DNA of 64,000 nucleotides, taken from positions 316,420,092-316,484,091 of the forward strand of contig OY282558.1 of assembly GCA_958295665.1 (NCBI GenBank), written 5' to 3'. Shown here in pieces: positions 1 to 12,150 of this stretch. This DNA is from Tipula vernalis (lineage: Eukaryota > Arthropoda > Insecta > Diptera > Tipulidae). The position numbers and the translations under genes are program-made. The notes under the pieces were generated by a model. The model had not been told where the DNA came from and did no database searches. It saw only the letters and a list, made by a program, of their open reading frames with translations. Every line of letters starts with the position of its first letter. The first letter of the stretch is position 1.

Positions 1-581
1 TAAATTTGACCGATTGCGATAAGTTTAGTGGAAGCGAAACGAATAAAGACGGAATGAAGTGAGGAGATTTTAGCCAATTAAATTATATGTTGGAATAATC
101 TTATTGAAATATTAATTGTATTATTGTCCTTGCCTGAATTATTATACGAACATGGTATTTGTTTCCATTTTATTTCATTAAAATATATTTTTTTATATAT
201 CATTGGTACACTATAGAGGAAACGTTTAGGTACTTATTTTTGTGTACCAGTTATTTTCTTTTTGGAGACAAAATTATTTCTAAAAATAATAATCAAAATG
301 TAAAATATTTAACAAATTAAGAAAATTTAACGATTTCAAATGTTGTAAACTTAATGAATTTGCAATTAGAAATATTAACGAAAATTTAAAAATTCTGGGC
401 TTCAGAAAATTTAAAATGTAAGAATCGAGACTATTTAAAGAAATAGAAACTTGGAAAAAATTAAAAAAAAAAAATTAAATTTTAGAAAATTTTAAATATA
501 TTCAAGTTCTAAATTTTTTTAATTAAAAAAAATAAATTTTATTTTTCCGAAAATGTAGAATAATGAAATTTAATTTTTTTA
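1..581. other. AT-rich DNA, nothing recognised
   Basis: Very AT-rich sequence with A and T runs. No coding frame, RNA gene or repeat structure could be supported here. Confidence 0.5.
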
Positions 582-704
582 GGCATTTCCCGTATTTAGT
601 ACACCAATCCCTCGATTTACGAAATTTCATTATGGTTTATTAATTATTAAAAATGCTTTTAAAAACCTAAATTATTATTAATTACGAGGGATTGATGTAA
701 TGCC
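582..704. repeat. Small inverted repeat, MITE-like
   Basis: The left side (GGCATT, then CACCAATCCCTCG near 602-614) is mirrored on the right by CGAGGGATTGATGTAATGCC (685-704), enclosing an AT-rich centre of about 65 bp. The ends are imperfect and no target duplication is clear. It could be a short non-autonomous DNA element or a chance hairpin. Confidence 0.35.
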
Positions 705-1105
705 AAATTAGTTAAACATTTCAAAAATTAAGAAATTTGGATACCAGATATTACGAAACATTTACTTTTAATTTGACTTGATTATCTCTTTACCCCATGT
801 AATGTTTAATTTATTAACGGTCCTGTGATTAATTTGACGCGTTTTATTTAAATATTACGAAGATGAATACCGTATTCATCAAAAAATAAAACACGAATAT
901 CAAGGTGCAATACAATAATGGGTGGATTAAATAAAATTTCATTAAAATCATTAAATTAATTAAAATTGGACAAAAGCAAATTAATTAATCGATAAATATG
1001 GTTAATTAAAATATAAATTGGACTCAAACAAATATATTAAAAATGTACATAAAAACTACATCGCATATAGTTTTATAAATGTGTCAGTAAATCCACATTT
1101 CCATT

Positions 1106-1462
1106 TAAAGCGCTTTACCCCCTGAAAAAAAAAGAAAAATCAGATTTTGATTTTTCGATATAACTCCTAAATGATTGCTTTATTTTCATCAAAAATCTTC
1201 TGGTTCTAGACCGAATGTACCACACAATACTATTTTCAATTTAAAAAATTCAAAAACATTTTTAATATAGGCTGAGAAAATGAAAATTAAATTTTTTCGC
1301 TTCTAAATAATTTTTTTCACACGAAAAGATTAAATTTTCATTTTCTCGATCAATTAAATATGTTGTTGTGATTTTTAAATTGAAAAATAATAATTTTGGA
1401 GTTATGTCGAAAAAACTTAATCTAATTTTTCTTTTCGTTGTTCAGTGGGTAAAAGTGGGTTG
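1106..1462. repeat. Long imperfect inverted repeat (fold-back unit)
   Basis: The left half (about 1106-1290) and the right half (about 1318-1462) are reverse complements in blocks. TTTACCCCCTGAA matches TTCAGTGGGTAAA, TCGATATAACTCC matches GGAGTTATGTCGA, and TGAGAAAATGAAAATT matches the AAATTTTCATTTTCTCG side. The left arm has an extra segment of about 55 bp (about 1166-1222) absent from the right arm. The layout fits a non-coding fold-back or MITE element. The open frame over 1445-1723 begins inside it and has no recognisable product. Confidence 0.55.
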
Positions 1463-3090
1463 CTTGAGAGGAATAATGTAGATTTTATTACAACAACTTT
1501 TGCGAGAATTTTTCTTATTTGCATATTTAATGAAAATAAAAAACTTGGTCTCATTGCTGAAATGGACCTCTACAAAACTAACATCAGTTTGCAAACGATT
1601 TCTTGTGCCGTCGTGGAATCGATAGTTTACAGCATGATGATTGCTGATAGACTCGTCGAATGTATAAGGCTGAGTTTTTATTCCTCCAAAATTTTACAAA
1701 CAAATTACGGCGCACAAAAATAAACTGCAACCAACAAATTTTGAAAGTTGCTGCATTGTAAAGCATTTTCCATCAGTTCGTGCTATTTAAAGTATACAAT
1801 TTTGAGATTCCCCGCAAGTACACCCTGCAATTACACCAGTGTTCCCTTCTAACAGGGCTTGTTGTGAGCTAGTGTTAATGTAATTTCGGATTTGGTAATG
1901 CCGCAGGATATTTAAAATGTTAACAAACCAAATTGAAACACTCGTTTCAATTTCTGAGAGCTACTCCTATAAAACTAATGTTTGGTTTTGAAGGCGGTAA
2001 TTGACATTAGATCGCATATTTCAATTTTCAATATCACAAATAGAAACACCCGACTGCTTACAACATTAGACAGCCAAACAGAGAAACCACGTATATAGTT
2101 TTTCAGGGTAAATCAATAAAATGTGGAACATCAAACCAATATTAAATTTTTTTCAATCGACCAACAAAATTCTTAATTACGAAATATAGCAACTAGTCTA
2201 ATCCTACTAGTATCTAACATTGAATAGAAACGGATTCTGTAAGTAGTTGCTTATAGATTTTAGGAAGAAATTATAGATGATCAAAATGCAAATGCTAAAG
2301 ATCAAAATATTCTATAAATTCTATTTGAAGCTCACCCGGCTACCAGAACCGCATGTACTTTTTTAAATTTAGATCACAAAATTTTTTAGAGTGAAAAATA
2401 TCAACTCGCTATTAGAAAAATGGTGGTTTCATTTTGTCCTTTTAAGAACAGAATATTTATTTAAATTTCTATTCGTTTTAGACCTTTAGAATTGCAAAGT
2501 TCAGTTTTCAAAGTACATTTCAATTAATGTTTGGAAGTACTTTGAAATTTCACTACACTTGCGCTCGCGTTTTTGGAATTTTAATACAAACGAAATTTCT
2601 CAAATTTCAAAAGTTTCTCGAAATGCTCAGAATTTAGAGCCCTTCAAAAGGGATTTGAACGTTATTGAACTGTTATTTAAAATGCTGGGAGAGTTGATGC
2701 TTAGGAGTTGATTTGACATTTTATTTAGAAGCTTGCCAAGATTCTAATCTTATCGTAGCTGCTTACTATGTGTACTATTGTTTAGTTTGCATTTATAATT
2801 ATTATTTACTGATATCTTCAAAACACAATGTAAAATACCACTGATAAAAAGATTATCACGAAACTGGAAACCAGATTTTTTTGGAATCAATAAGTGATTA
2901 TTCGTCAAAGAAGCTCTATGAAGCATTTTATTAAATAATTTTGCGACTTTCTATACAAAATACGAAAAATAAAAACACAAAGTACAACACCTAAATATTC
3001 ATCAACGTTAATTGGCTAAATCTGATGATAAACAGAAACATGTTCAAATTAAATACATATCTAAACAAGAACTATATACCACAGCTGAAT
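1463..3090. other. Unrecognised sequence
   Basis: Slightly less AT-rich than its surroundings, with no supported gene. The stretch at 1800-1910 has mixed composition but no motif I recognise. Confidence 0.4.
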
Positions 3091-3102
3091 CGACAACATA
3101 CC

Positions 3103-3445
3103 CTAAATAATTCCACTTATTCGAGCGACAAGGTTATCCCACGTAAAATTTTGATTCATATATAAACCCAAATTTCTTAGTGTTTTAGAAAATGGTATAA
3201 GTTTACCATTCAAATATAAATTGAGAAAGTTTTTAGTTAGAATTACGTATTTATAAATAACAATAGCATGCGATTTAGACTCACTGAGGACAACACAGTT
3301 CTCATTAGAGAAAGTTGACATAGCTGAAAGATCACTATTTAGTTTACCTAAAATTTCATTTTTCAGGTCGGCAAAACCACCATAGTATATTTGTAAGTCA
3401 GGATAAAACAAAAGGGGCCCAATGTTTACACCAACCTGAACCTAA
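3103..3445 (-). pseudogene. Non-LTR retrotransposon reverse-transcriptase fragment
   Basis: The minus strand reads a stretch typical of jockey-type reverse transcriptases: LQIYYGG, then KLNSDLSAMSTFS, SKSHAIVIYK, LYLNGKLIP, and NLGLYMNQNFTW. In intact family members this is the piece just after the catalytic (F/Y)ADD motif. Here that motif is damaged to YPD. Just upstream (3411-3445) a GPLLF-like peptide is fused directly to the post-ADD segment, so the roughly 20 residues between these motifs are deleted. No endonuclease, ORF1 or 3' tail was found next to it. It is a dead 100-residue scrap of an enzyme that copied element RNA into DNA at nicked target sites. Confidence 0.75.
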
Positions 3446-5000
3446 AATAAAATCATTATTAATATTAAAAAACTATAAATTAAATAACTGCCAAATTCTA
3501 CTTACATTAAAAATATTGCCATCTGACTTAAATTAATTATAATAATGTAATTCGCCGTCGATTAAAGGTTTGAAGCTTAACTTATTTTTTTTCTATTTAA
3601 AATTTTCATTGCACTTTGCAATGTTATTATTATTAAAAATTGCACCTGTCAAAAGCGGTTGATTACGACAGAACTGCATTCGATCTCACCCTGTATCGAA
3701 CTTCCGCGCATTGAACGAAAATTAGGTTTCTTGTATGTCAAAAAAACCAAATTTTCTCTCTTAGCTTTTGGTCATCATCACGGGTAACAACAATTTTCGG
3801 AGATTACTGGTAAAACAAATATACTTAATATTTTTTATTATACACCATTTTACCTTTATAAAAATATTTCTAATTTAAATACAATTGATAACAATAAAAT
3901 TTTGTTCAATCATTTGTGTTTCAATTATTGATTTGTATTAATGAAAATATAATTGCATTGTGAAATATTTTTCCTTTATGAGTGTACAGTGTATAATACC
4001 GTGAACAATTATAATTATTTAAGTGTTGTACAAGGTTATAATTCTTGTTTGGAATTCTGTTTGCCTGCTACAACACCCAACAACTAAGCCGTTGGAACAC
4101 CACATTTTAAATCCGAATAAACTTTATAGACTCCATCAACATGTACTGTTTGTTTAAGACGCTATTAATTATGAATTGCCCGCACTTGACAGATTATATC
4201 ACTTTACAAATTCTTTACCATTTCTGTTTATGCATTTTTATGGCGAATTCTACAAAAAAAAAATCAGATTGCCTCTTATAACCATCCCTGTTTCTAGATT
4301 GTATTAAAAATCAAACATAAACAACTTAAAAGAAGTCTCCAGAAAATATTTCTGAAAATCATGTACAACTTTAGCAATGTAATATACTTAAATAGTAATA
4401 ACAAATTCACATTCAATTTGACCTTAGCATTGGTTCAAAGTGTACAAAAATTATATCTGGATTATGCAATAAAAAGAACTTCTTGCAAAATTGAATATGA
4501 GATATCATGCATTTAGTTGTTCACCTATTTGGTTCAACCAAACAATTGTATTAGTGGTTTATCGATCCAGTTATCCGGTGCAACAGTTACAGTGATAAAT
4601 TGGATATCACAGAAATTATTAAACATAAATTGAGTGAAGTATAGGCGTTCAATCATTCATCTCGAATTTATGGTCTATATAGGGATGGTATAAAATGATA
4701 ATTATACAGTTTAGCTTGTGTACGAATAGACAAATTTTACGGCAAATCAATTTTATTCCTTTTACATGTAATAAATTGATAAGTTGCTTTAATTTCCGAT
4801 TCAACAGCTATAAAACCACCGTGAATAATTTTGTTCCTCAAATAATTACACAAATTCTTCAAAATCAGTGGTTAAACAAATTGATTACAATAAAATAATC
4901 CAAACACATAAAGATTATAAAACACAAGCAATAAAATTAAAACATTAATAATCATGTCCGGGATTCAACACACAGGCAAACACTTATATGCATATTATAC
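3446..5000. other. Unrecognised AT-rich sequence
   Basis: No frame, RNA gene or repeat could be supported. A short palindrome, TTGGTTCAACCAA, lies near 4531. Confidence 0.4.
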
Positions 5001-7540
5001 ACAAAAAGACATAAAACATTTTATACAACTTTTATTGTGTTCGCTCAACAAACATATAAAATAAAATAAAAATCACAAATCCTACATAGCTATTATGTTT
5101 AAACGAAAACCAAAAACATCTCTCCCCATTTTTTTTATGGTTCGGTCGTTAAAACTATTTAAATTCCCATAAAAAAAAAATTGCAATAATAATAATTTTT
5201 ATTATTTTGTCGTGCTGCTTGAAATTTTTGGAATATTTTATTAATTTCGTATTTTATATATGCGTGATTATTACTAATTTGACGATAATCAAGAATTAAT
5301 TGAAAAATTAAGATTAGTTGTGTGTTTTAGGATTTACTATGTATGTTACATTATCATGCACAACAATTATTTGTAAATGTCATCAATATCATACCTAAAG
5401 AATATTTTATATTTTAAGGTTGGGTTATGAGCTAGATTATACAACAACAAAGTGTGTCGACGAAAATATAAAATTTTACAAGAAACTATGTAACACGAAT
5501 GTAACATATAATCTTAGGATTATGAATATTGTGTAATCATTTGCCCTCTCACACCTCACCAATGTATTAGTTTAGTAAAAAAAGAGCAAGGGTCTCTAAA
5601 GTGTACACATAATCTAACAATTCAATTAATATATAAATCATGATAAAATATTCAAAAAATGTGTTGAAGCTAAAATTAAAATTGAAAACCGAACGAACAC
5701 TCACTAAAAATCACCCTTTTTCGTAAATTAAAATTTTGCAAAAATTATCTATTCACTTCAATCTTTTCATCTCGCTACACTAGCAAAAAAAAAACATTGA
5801 AATCATTTTTGTACACATAACAAAAGCTACATATACAATATAAACGTATCTCTCGCATACGTAGCACAGACGACAACTTTATTCATTCGCGAATGTTGAT
5901 GTACAAAAAACCACCTTTTAATCTCATTCTTTATATAAATTTACTCGAATGTAGACGTACATATATACCATTATGTATATTAATTCCATGATGATGATGA
6001 TATGGTACTGATAATAATAATTAAAGGCTAGATGGTCTGCATTTTTAGACACAAAATGTCATTTACTGATTTTATCGGACAACCAAAAAATAAATGAAGA
6101 AATATGCGGTGGTTTAAGTTTTTTGCTAAATTAATAGTGAAACTTATAAACCAGATTAGACACGCAAATTAGCAGATAATTTATTCTGTGCATGATAAAT
6201 GTATTCCACGTATGTATATTTTGCCCAAAAAAAACCAAATTTACTGCGTACATATTTTAAAAACAAGCAAAAAAAAAAAAAAGAAGCTGGATCATCAATT
6301 TAATATTTAATTGCAGCTATCAGTGGCCATGACGTAAAACACATAAAAATTTCTAAAATTAAATATTACTCGAATTATAATTATAATATTCTTGTGTTAG
6401 AAAAATTGTATATTAAATTAATTTTTTTTTTTTTTAACATTTTATTAACATTAAAAATATAAAATAAAAGATCAAACGGAATAATAACTAACAAAAATAT
6501 GGCAGAAATATAACTGAGCTAAAGTGAGAAGGCGGAGAATTTATTTTTTCTTTTATAATAATTATTTTAGAAAATATTTTTGAGGTTGGTTTTTGGTTCC
6601 TCTAAAACCATTTTATTGTTGTTGCTGTTCTTTAAACTCTATAATTAAAATTTTTTTTTTAAGTTATTCCCGTATATACATATATTGTATATGAAACATA
6701 ATGGCGTTTTTTTTTTTGGTTATTGTTAGATAATTTGAGTTCAGTGAATAGGAAATGGAAATCTATTTTTATTTTGTTTTATATTTTTTTTAAATTGAAT
6801 TTTAAATTAGTATACAAATATAGTTTTTGGTCGAATAATTGTCTAAATAATATTATGTTCATTCATTATATTAATTTTAGAGAGATTAGACCGCGCTCAC
6901 AAACTAAAATTTAGGTATATATGTGCATAACCATATTCCTAGAATGAAGACCCTCTATCTATCGATCGATCGATCATTGAAACTTCATTCAATCATAAAT
7001 TTTCTATGCTTCTTTGTTAGTTAATTTTTTTTTTAATCCAAACTAACTAAAAAACAATAATAATAATTTTATCTTCAATTTAAAACAATAAATCAATGAA
7101 AATATTCTTTTTTGTAAAATATTTTGAACGTTATATTATAATTATTGCCTATAGGCTGTAATTTTCCTATAAAAACTACAATAATTTTTTTTTTTTTTTT
7201 TGTATGTGAAGGCTCTTTTTTGTTGTTCGTATTTATATAATCCATCTGACTGTTTTTATATAACAATTTTATTTTGTGTTTATTTTATATATTAAATATA
7301 TATAAACATATAGTTTGAAATATATATGTATGTGTGTATATTCATTATATATAGAAACACGATTAATATGTTTCAATTTCATTGGCGTCAGAAATTTTAG
7401 TAACATCGATCGTGAGATTTAAATGCGATATATACTAATTTATATGGAGGAGAGAAGGTTGTGGTGTATGAAAATTCGTGAGAAATCAATCAACTTTTAT
7501 TGGATTAATTTTAGTGTCTAAACCATTTGTATTATACAGG
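5001..7540. other. Transposon-poor, low-complexity AT-rich stretch
   Basis: Many A and T runs of 8-17 bases and TATATATGTATG-type tracts, with no element remnants seen. Simple repeats include (ATG)n near 5990 and (ATCG)n at about 6958-6976. A minus-strand AATAAA lies near 5030-5040. The texture resembles unconstrained intron or UTR sequence of insect genes, but no exon can be shown. Confidence 0.4.
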
Positions 7541-8340
7541 GTATTTCAAATTTAAAGCGAAATATTTCGGAAGGACTCATGTAACATTTTTCTAAGTTCG
7601 GCTCAGCTTTCGAAAAAACAGCATGACATAGTATTGTTGAAAATTTCAAACGCAATAAAAAGCTTCTAATCATTTTCTTCTCGTTTCTTTTTCGTTTTCG
7701 AGTAAACGGGAAAAACCCGGAAATATACCCCTCGTTACCCCTTTTGACTCCGTTTCCTTAGCGAGCATGCGGTAAATGCTTTATAAACTCAATATTACTC
7801 AAGGACAGATAATAGGTGGGGGGGGGCGCCCTCACTCTTTGTTTCTGTCCTTGACATTCGGAATCGAAAAGGCAAATATTATTACAATTTAAGTGGTTAG
7901 TATATTATCACAAATTTCATTTGCAAAATTATTGGGAAACAACGGCTCACAATCATATGAACTATTATACAATGCCGTTTCCAACACAGACCATTTCTGC
8001 AAAATGCACGAAAATCCAAATACATCAATTGTAAACCCATTACAACGATGGCTCTCGCTGAAGTAGGGATGATGGAAATATAACCTATAATAGTTTAAGT
8101 AACGAAGGGAACTTTAGGCAGTTCATAAAATGTCGGTCAAAATATAACGCCACCCTTGCAAAACCTCTCAAAAATGCAAAATCTGATTAAACTTACATTA
8201 GTAAAACCATACAAAATTAGATTATTTTGGCATGTGGTGAGGAAGTAAGCTAATGTCATAATAAAAAAAATTTTCGCAGCGAAATACAATTCAATAGTAT
8301 TTGATGATATTTGACGTATATAATACACAGTTCAGGATAT
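7541..8340. other. Unclassified, possibly element-derived
   Basis: Less AT-biased than its neighbours, with a G9 run near 7817-7826 and an ACAGGGTATTTCAAA motif near 7548 that resembles a transposon terminus. No reverse-complement partner was found, so no element is called. Part could be the decayed gag region of the gypsy-type element that follows. Confidence 0.3.
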
Positions 8341-9287
8341 GTTTCACGTTTATCGACGGAAAAATAAGGTTTTACTTTATGGAGCGCAGAACATAAAACA
8401 ATTTAAATCAAAATTATAATTATTTGAGAATTATAAGTTAGACAATCCAGAACGGGTTACAACTAATACTTCAAATCAAAATAAACGAATAGGTCATCTA
8501 AAATGTTTTAATTGTGGTGAAGAGGGACACAAGTCCAAATTTTGTTTAAGAAAAGCTGATTGTCCAAAATGTTTTAGATGCAATTAATTCGGGCATTTAG
8601 CAGATAAGTGTCCGTCAAAAGCTAAAGTTGATTTCGCCACAATTCCAGGTACTACTACACAATCGACGAAGACTATTGAATTAAATGGTCAACCTGTACA
8701 AGGACTAATAGATACAGGGAGTAACGCCACATTCATAACTAATGATGCTTATAAGACACTGGGCTCACCTGAAATACAACCGTTTTCATTGCAGTTTAAC
8801 GGATTGGGTAAAAGTACAGTGATCACCAAAGGCTATTTCTACGCTCATCTTAAGATTGACGAAGAACATTTTAAAGCAAAAATATTTATCGCTTCCACAG
8901 AAAACATGAATCATCAAATAATTATTCGGAAATATGTTTTGCAGGGCACTCGAATTACGATGAATGGAACAGAAGCAACAGTTGATCGTGTTTATAAATC
9001 TATAAAAAATGTGGAGGGTCTGCTGAGCTGTTTCAATGTAACTCAAGAATTCGAGCTTAAAATTGGAGATCAAAAATATGCTTCCATAATCATGGAAATA
9101 TTTCGTAGCTACAAACTAAAATACAATGGGAAAACAACAACTGTGAAGTTAGACATCTTAAAATGCGACAAAACAATGTATCAACGGTCGAAGTGGAGAA
9201 GACTATAGCAGAATGGTTACAGAACAAAACTATTGTACCTTTGCCGATCCGAGTACGTTAGTCCAATCGTGTTGGTAAACAAAAAAG

Positions 9288-9295
9288 ACAACACC
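9288..9295 (+). repeat. Target-site duplication, left copy (ACAACACC)
   Basis: Identical 8-bp direct repeat bordering the inserted element at 9296-9756; the right copy is at 9757-9764. Eight base pairs is the length typical of hAT-superfamily transposition. Confidence 0.85.
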
Positions 9296-9756
9296 CAAGG
9301 CTGGGCAAATTACATTACACTAAGTAATTAAAATACTTTTACGAATTACAGCAAACTCAGTAATTAAAATACAAATTACGATTACTTTCAAGTGGAGTAA
9401 TTAAAATACAAGTTACAATTGCTTTAAATTGTAATTTGTAATTAAAATACAAATTACAATTACTTTACACTTGTAAATTGATAAATTTGATTTGACAAAA
9501 TTCGTTTAGTGAAAAAAAACGTATCATTAGAACAACGATTATTAAGATTTGGTTTTATATTGATGGCTCCGGAAACATATTTTAAAAAGCATTGTAAAAA
9601 TTTAAATAAGAAATTACAAAAACTGAGATAATTAAGTAATTAAAATACAAGATACTGTTACTTGGAAAATGAGTAATTAAAATACAAATTACAAATTGTA
9701 ACTTGTATTTTACTTACGTAATTCAAATACATGTAATTCGTTACTGCCCAGCCTTG
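9296..9756. mobile_element. Non-autonomous hAT-type element (MITE), 461 bp
   Basis: Begins CAAGGCTGGGCA and ends with the exact reverse complement TGCCCAGCCTTG, giving 12-bp perfect terminal inverted repeats. It is bordered by identical 8-bp duplications (ACAACACC). The interior is non-coding and made of repeated GTAATTAAAATACAAATTAC-like motifs in both orientations, a common texture of hAT-derived MITEs. It sits inside the reverse-transcriptase region of the gypsy-type remnant. The host codons on either side are in register if the element and one duplication are ignored, so insertion came after retroelement integration. Movement would have needed a transposase from an autonomous hAT elsewhere. 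Confidence 0.88.
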
Positions 9757-9764
9757 ACAACACC
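9757..9764 (+). repeat. Target-site duplication, right copy (ACAACACC)
   Basis: Perfect match to 9288-9295 at the other border of the hAT-type element. Confidence 0.85.
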
Positions 9765-10339
9765 AAGCGTCTGTGTGTTAATTATATGAGGCTCAAGAAA
9801 GAAATCGTCATGGATAAATAATCACTTCCTATGATTGATGACCAGATCGATCAGCTGTACAATTCGAAAATTTTTACAACGCTTGATTTGAAAAATGGAT
9901 TTTTCCATGTGGATGTAGCGGAAGAAAGTCAAAAGTTTACTGCGTTTTTTACCCCAAACAACCAATAGCAATTTCTGAAAGCACCGCATTTGAATTAAGT
10001 ACGTGTCCGGCAGCATTTCAGCGCTAAAGCATTCTAAAAGACAATGTACCGCTTATGACCTACCATATTGACCATTATTGGCCTCTGTTAAGCACAAATA
10101 ACAACTATAAATATATTTTTTCAGTCATTGATTCTTTCACTAAATTTGTATGGCTCTATCCGGTAAAATCCAAAGTCATCACGAAATTAGAAGTCCAAGA
10201 AAGTGTGCTCGGCAATCCATATCGCCTGGTTTCTGACAATGGAACAACTTTCACTTCAAGAGTTTCATGTGACTTTCCAGCAAATTATTCATTTATAATG
10301 CAAAAAGCAGCGCAGGGTTTACATTGGAATAATTAGATG

Positions 10340-10883
10340 GTAAATTGCAGCACTACAGCTTCATTGTTATATCGGATTGTCTTACTCAGGTTTCTGTGGC
10401 AGTTTATCTATTTATCAAAGAAATGATTTAGTTCTTGAAAACTGAAATGAGGAGTTTAACCAAAATTTATTATATTACTGATAGTGCTGTAACACATTAT
10501 AAAAAAATAATAATTTTATCAATATAATTAAACACAAAGACTATTTGGGAGTCGACTGTGAATGGAATTTTCATGCTACAGAACATAAAAAGGAACCAGG
10601 CGCTGAAGTAGGAAGTACTACCAAGAGAATGGCATCCAGAGCCAGTCTCACTGATGCATATGATGATATCATAACAAATGCAGCAGAATTATTCAATTGG
10701 GTTAAAACTTTAAAGACTGATACGGTTTTTGAGTTTTGTTCTGACATTGAATATAACTCAAAAAAAATTGGACTTGATAGTAGGTTCGAAAAAATGAAAA
10801 CCATAAAAGGAACTCGCGATTTCCATTCAGTTATTCCTTCAGGAGAAGGTTACTTAAATTTTAAAAAATATTCTAATAGTTAG
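10340..10883 (+). pseudogene. Fragment of a transposon-associated protein of unknown function
   Basis: The open frame at 10545-10883 reads GVDCEWNFHATEHKKEPGAE, then STTKRMASRASL. Upstream, in another frame (about 10447-10500), is TKIYYITDSAVTHYK. I recall this pattern from many arthropod 'uncharacterised' proteins: a (S/T)DG or DSA-type motif with HYK or HFKN, then DFGV-AEWHFFATSHGKG, then a GG(T/S)-KRLA-RASL block. They occur in many copies and look element-derived, but I cannot name the superfamily or the reaction. Here the conserved GKG-CDGVGG segment is altered to KKEPGAEVGS and a frameshift separates the two halves. It is therefore a decayed C-terminal piece, unrelated to the gypsy-type integrase just before it. 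Confidence 0.5.
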
Positions 10884-10974
10884 AAAGTTAGATTTAAAAT
10901 GAAATTATTTAAATTAGTAACTTAATTTTTATTAAAAAAAATGTTACCAATAAATTTTGTTTTAAATTAAATTT

Positions 10975-11576
10975 TACCTATAAACACTGCTTGAATGGCT
11001 GAAACGTCATCGCAAAAAGCTCCTTTCATTACAGTTTTAAGTTTTGGGAATAGAAAATAGTCACACGGTGATACATCAGGTGAATACAGAGGGTGGTCGA
11101 TAACATAAAACTGTTTTTCATCAAAAATTCGTTGACTTTTTTGATCTTGTGAGGTGGAGCATTTTAAGGTAATAAAAACAGCTGTTCTCCTTTTTTATAT
11201 TCGGGTCTACCACGAACAACACATTGTGTAGATTGTATCGTAAGATGAATTTAATTCTTCTGCCAGCATTCTCATAGTGAAATTTGAATCGATAGCGATT
11301 ATTTCACGTACTTTTTCCATTAACTCAGCATGATTTGATGCCCAATAATCTAAATGAGTGAAACAAACATTGTGTTTATTGAATAACAAATCTTCAAACT
11401 TAAGAACAGTATTCATATAAACACTTTAAAGTTAAGATACCTTTGATAACTGTCGAAAAGAAATTGTGCACCAAAACGACTGAAAATTCATAAATTGTAT
11501 ACTCCTGAATATTTATCAGAAAAAATTTAACACTTTATGGTGAATGGTTTGTTTCATTGCAACGTTGCCAACCTAA
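10975..11576 (-). pseudogene. Mariner transposase remnant with one terminal repeat
   Basis: On the minus strand, 11416-11207 encodes part of the mariner DNA-binding region (KVREIIAIDSNFTMRMLAEE, a helix-turn-helix segment). After a deletion, 11200-10975 encodes the C-terminal catalytic part, with the landmark YSPDVSPCDYFLFPKLK and the following MKG element. In mariners the aspartate in PDL(S/A)PCD completes the metal-binding triad. The middle of the protein, with the first two catalytic aspartates, is mostly missing, and the frame shifts at least once near 11150-11200. The outer sequence at 11549-11576, read on the minus strand, is TTAGGTTGGCAACGTTGC, a typical mariner terminus. The partner terminus was not found. 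Dead copy of a cut-and-paste element. Confidence 0.78.
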
Positions 11577-12150
11577 TTTTTTCTTTTAAGTCGTTCTGGC
11601 CCTGGTCATTTATTGGGTTGGTTATTATCTGATTTGATCCGGTTTTTGATACTGTTTACCTAAAGTATTCTCGAAAACACCGAATAGAAACTAAACGCAG
11701 TCTTAAATATGAATTTTTCAGCCAATTTAATTTTTTAATTGTGGCTCATGGTTTTCGGTTAAGTTTAGAACATTTTCAGTTGTACCTTTGACATAATAAA
11801 TTGTTCTAGTCTTAAATGGAATATTTATAAATCGTAAAGCTATCGAAAAGAACAAAATCTTTTTTCTGTTTAATTAAATTTATTTTTGGACTTTATTAAG
11901 ATTTTGTCACTTTGCTGCTGTGATATTGAATTTAATAATTGTGTTTTATATGATATACGTAGTTCACGAATAAACAACAAAAATGTTAGGTGATGTTGTA
12001 TCATTTGGCTATGATTTGGTAAGGCATACCATGTCACATAGTGTTTTTAGTACTAAATACTTCAATATGAATCGTAATTTTTCCAATTGGAATTTAGTTT
12101 AGCAGTGTGAAACTAATACATATATAGAATCTGTGGATTTGTGGAAAACT
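11577..12150. other. Unrecognised sequence
   Basis: Ordinary AT-rich sequence with no supported gene or repeat. Confidence 0.35.

Larger units (their letters stand above)
8370..10336 (+). pseudogene. Ty3/gypsy-type retrotransposon gag-pol remnant
   Basis: Domains occur in retroelement order on the plus strand. A CCHC zinc knuckle (CFNCGEEGHKSKFC, about 8504-8548) is followed by a damaged second knuckle with an in-frame stop. Next comes a pepsin-like retroviral protease with the DTGSNATF active-site motif (about 8713-8736) in an open frame to 9208. The early reverse-transcriptase domain follows (KKDN at about 9281-9292, then NGFFHVDV and FLKAP near 9895-9985). The rest of RT and RNase H are missing. 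The frame then jumps to an integrase core (YHID at 10061, VIDSFTKFVWLYPVKS at 10114-10161, VSDNGTTF at 10233-10256). In family members these parts cut the polyprotein, copy RNA and insert DNA. Several stops, an internal deletion, a nested hAT insertion and no visible LTRs show that it is dead. Confidence 0.85.

Noticed and set aside
7545..7575. ACAGGGTATTTCAAATTT as a transposon end
   Set aside because: No matching opposite end or target duplication found.
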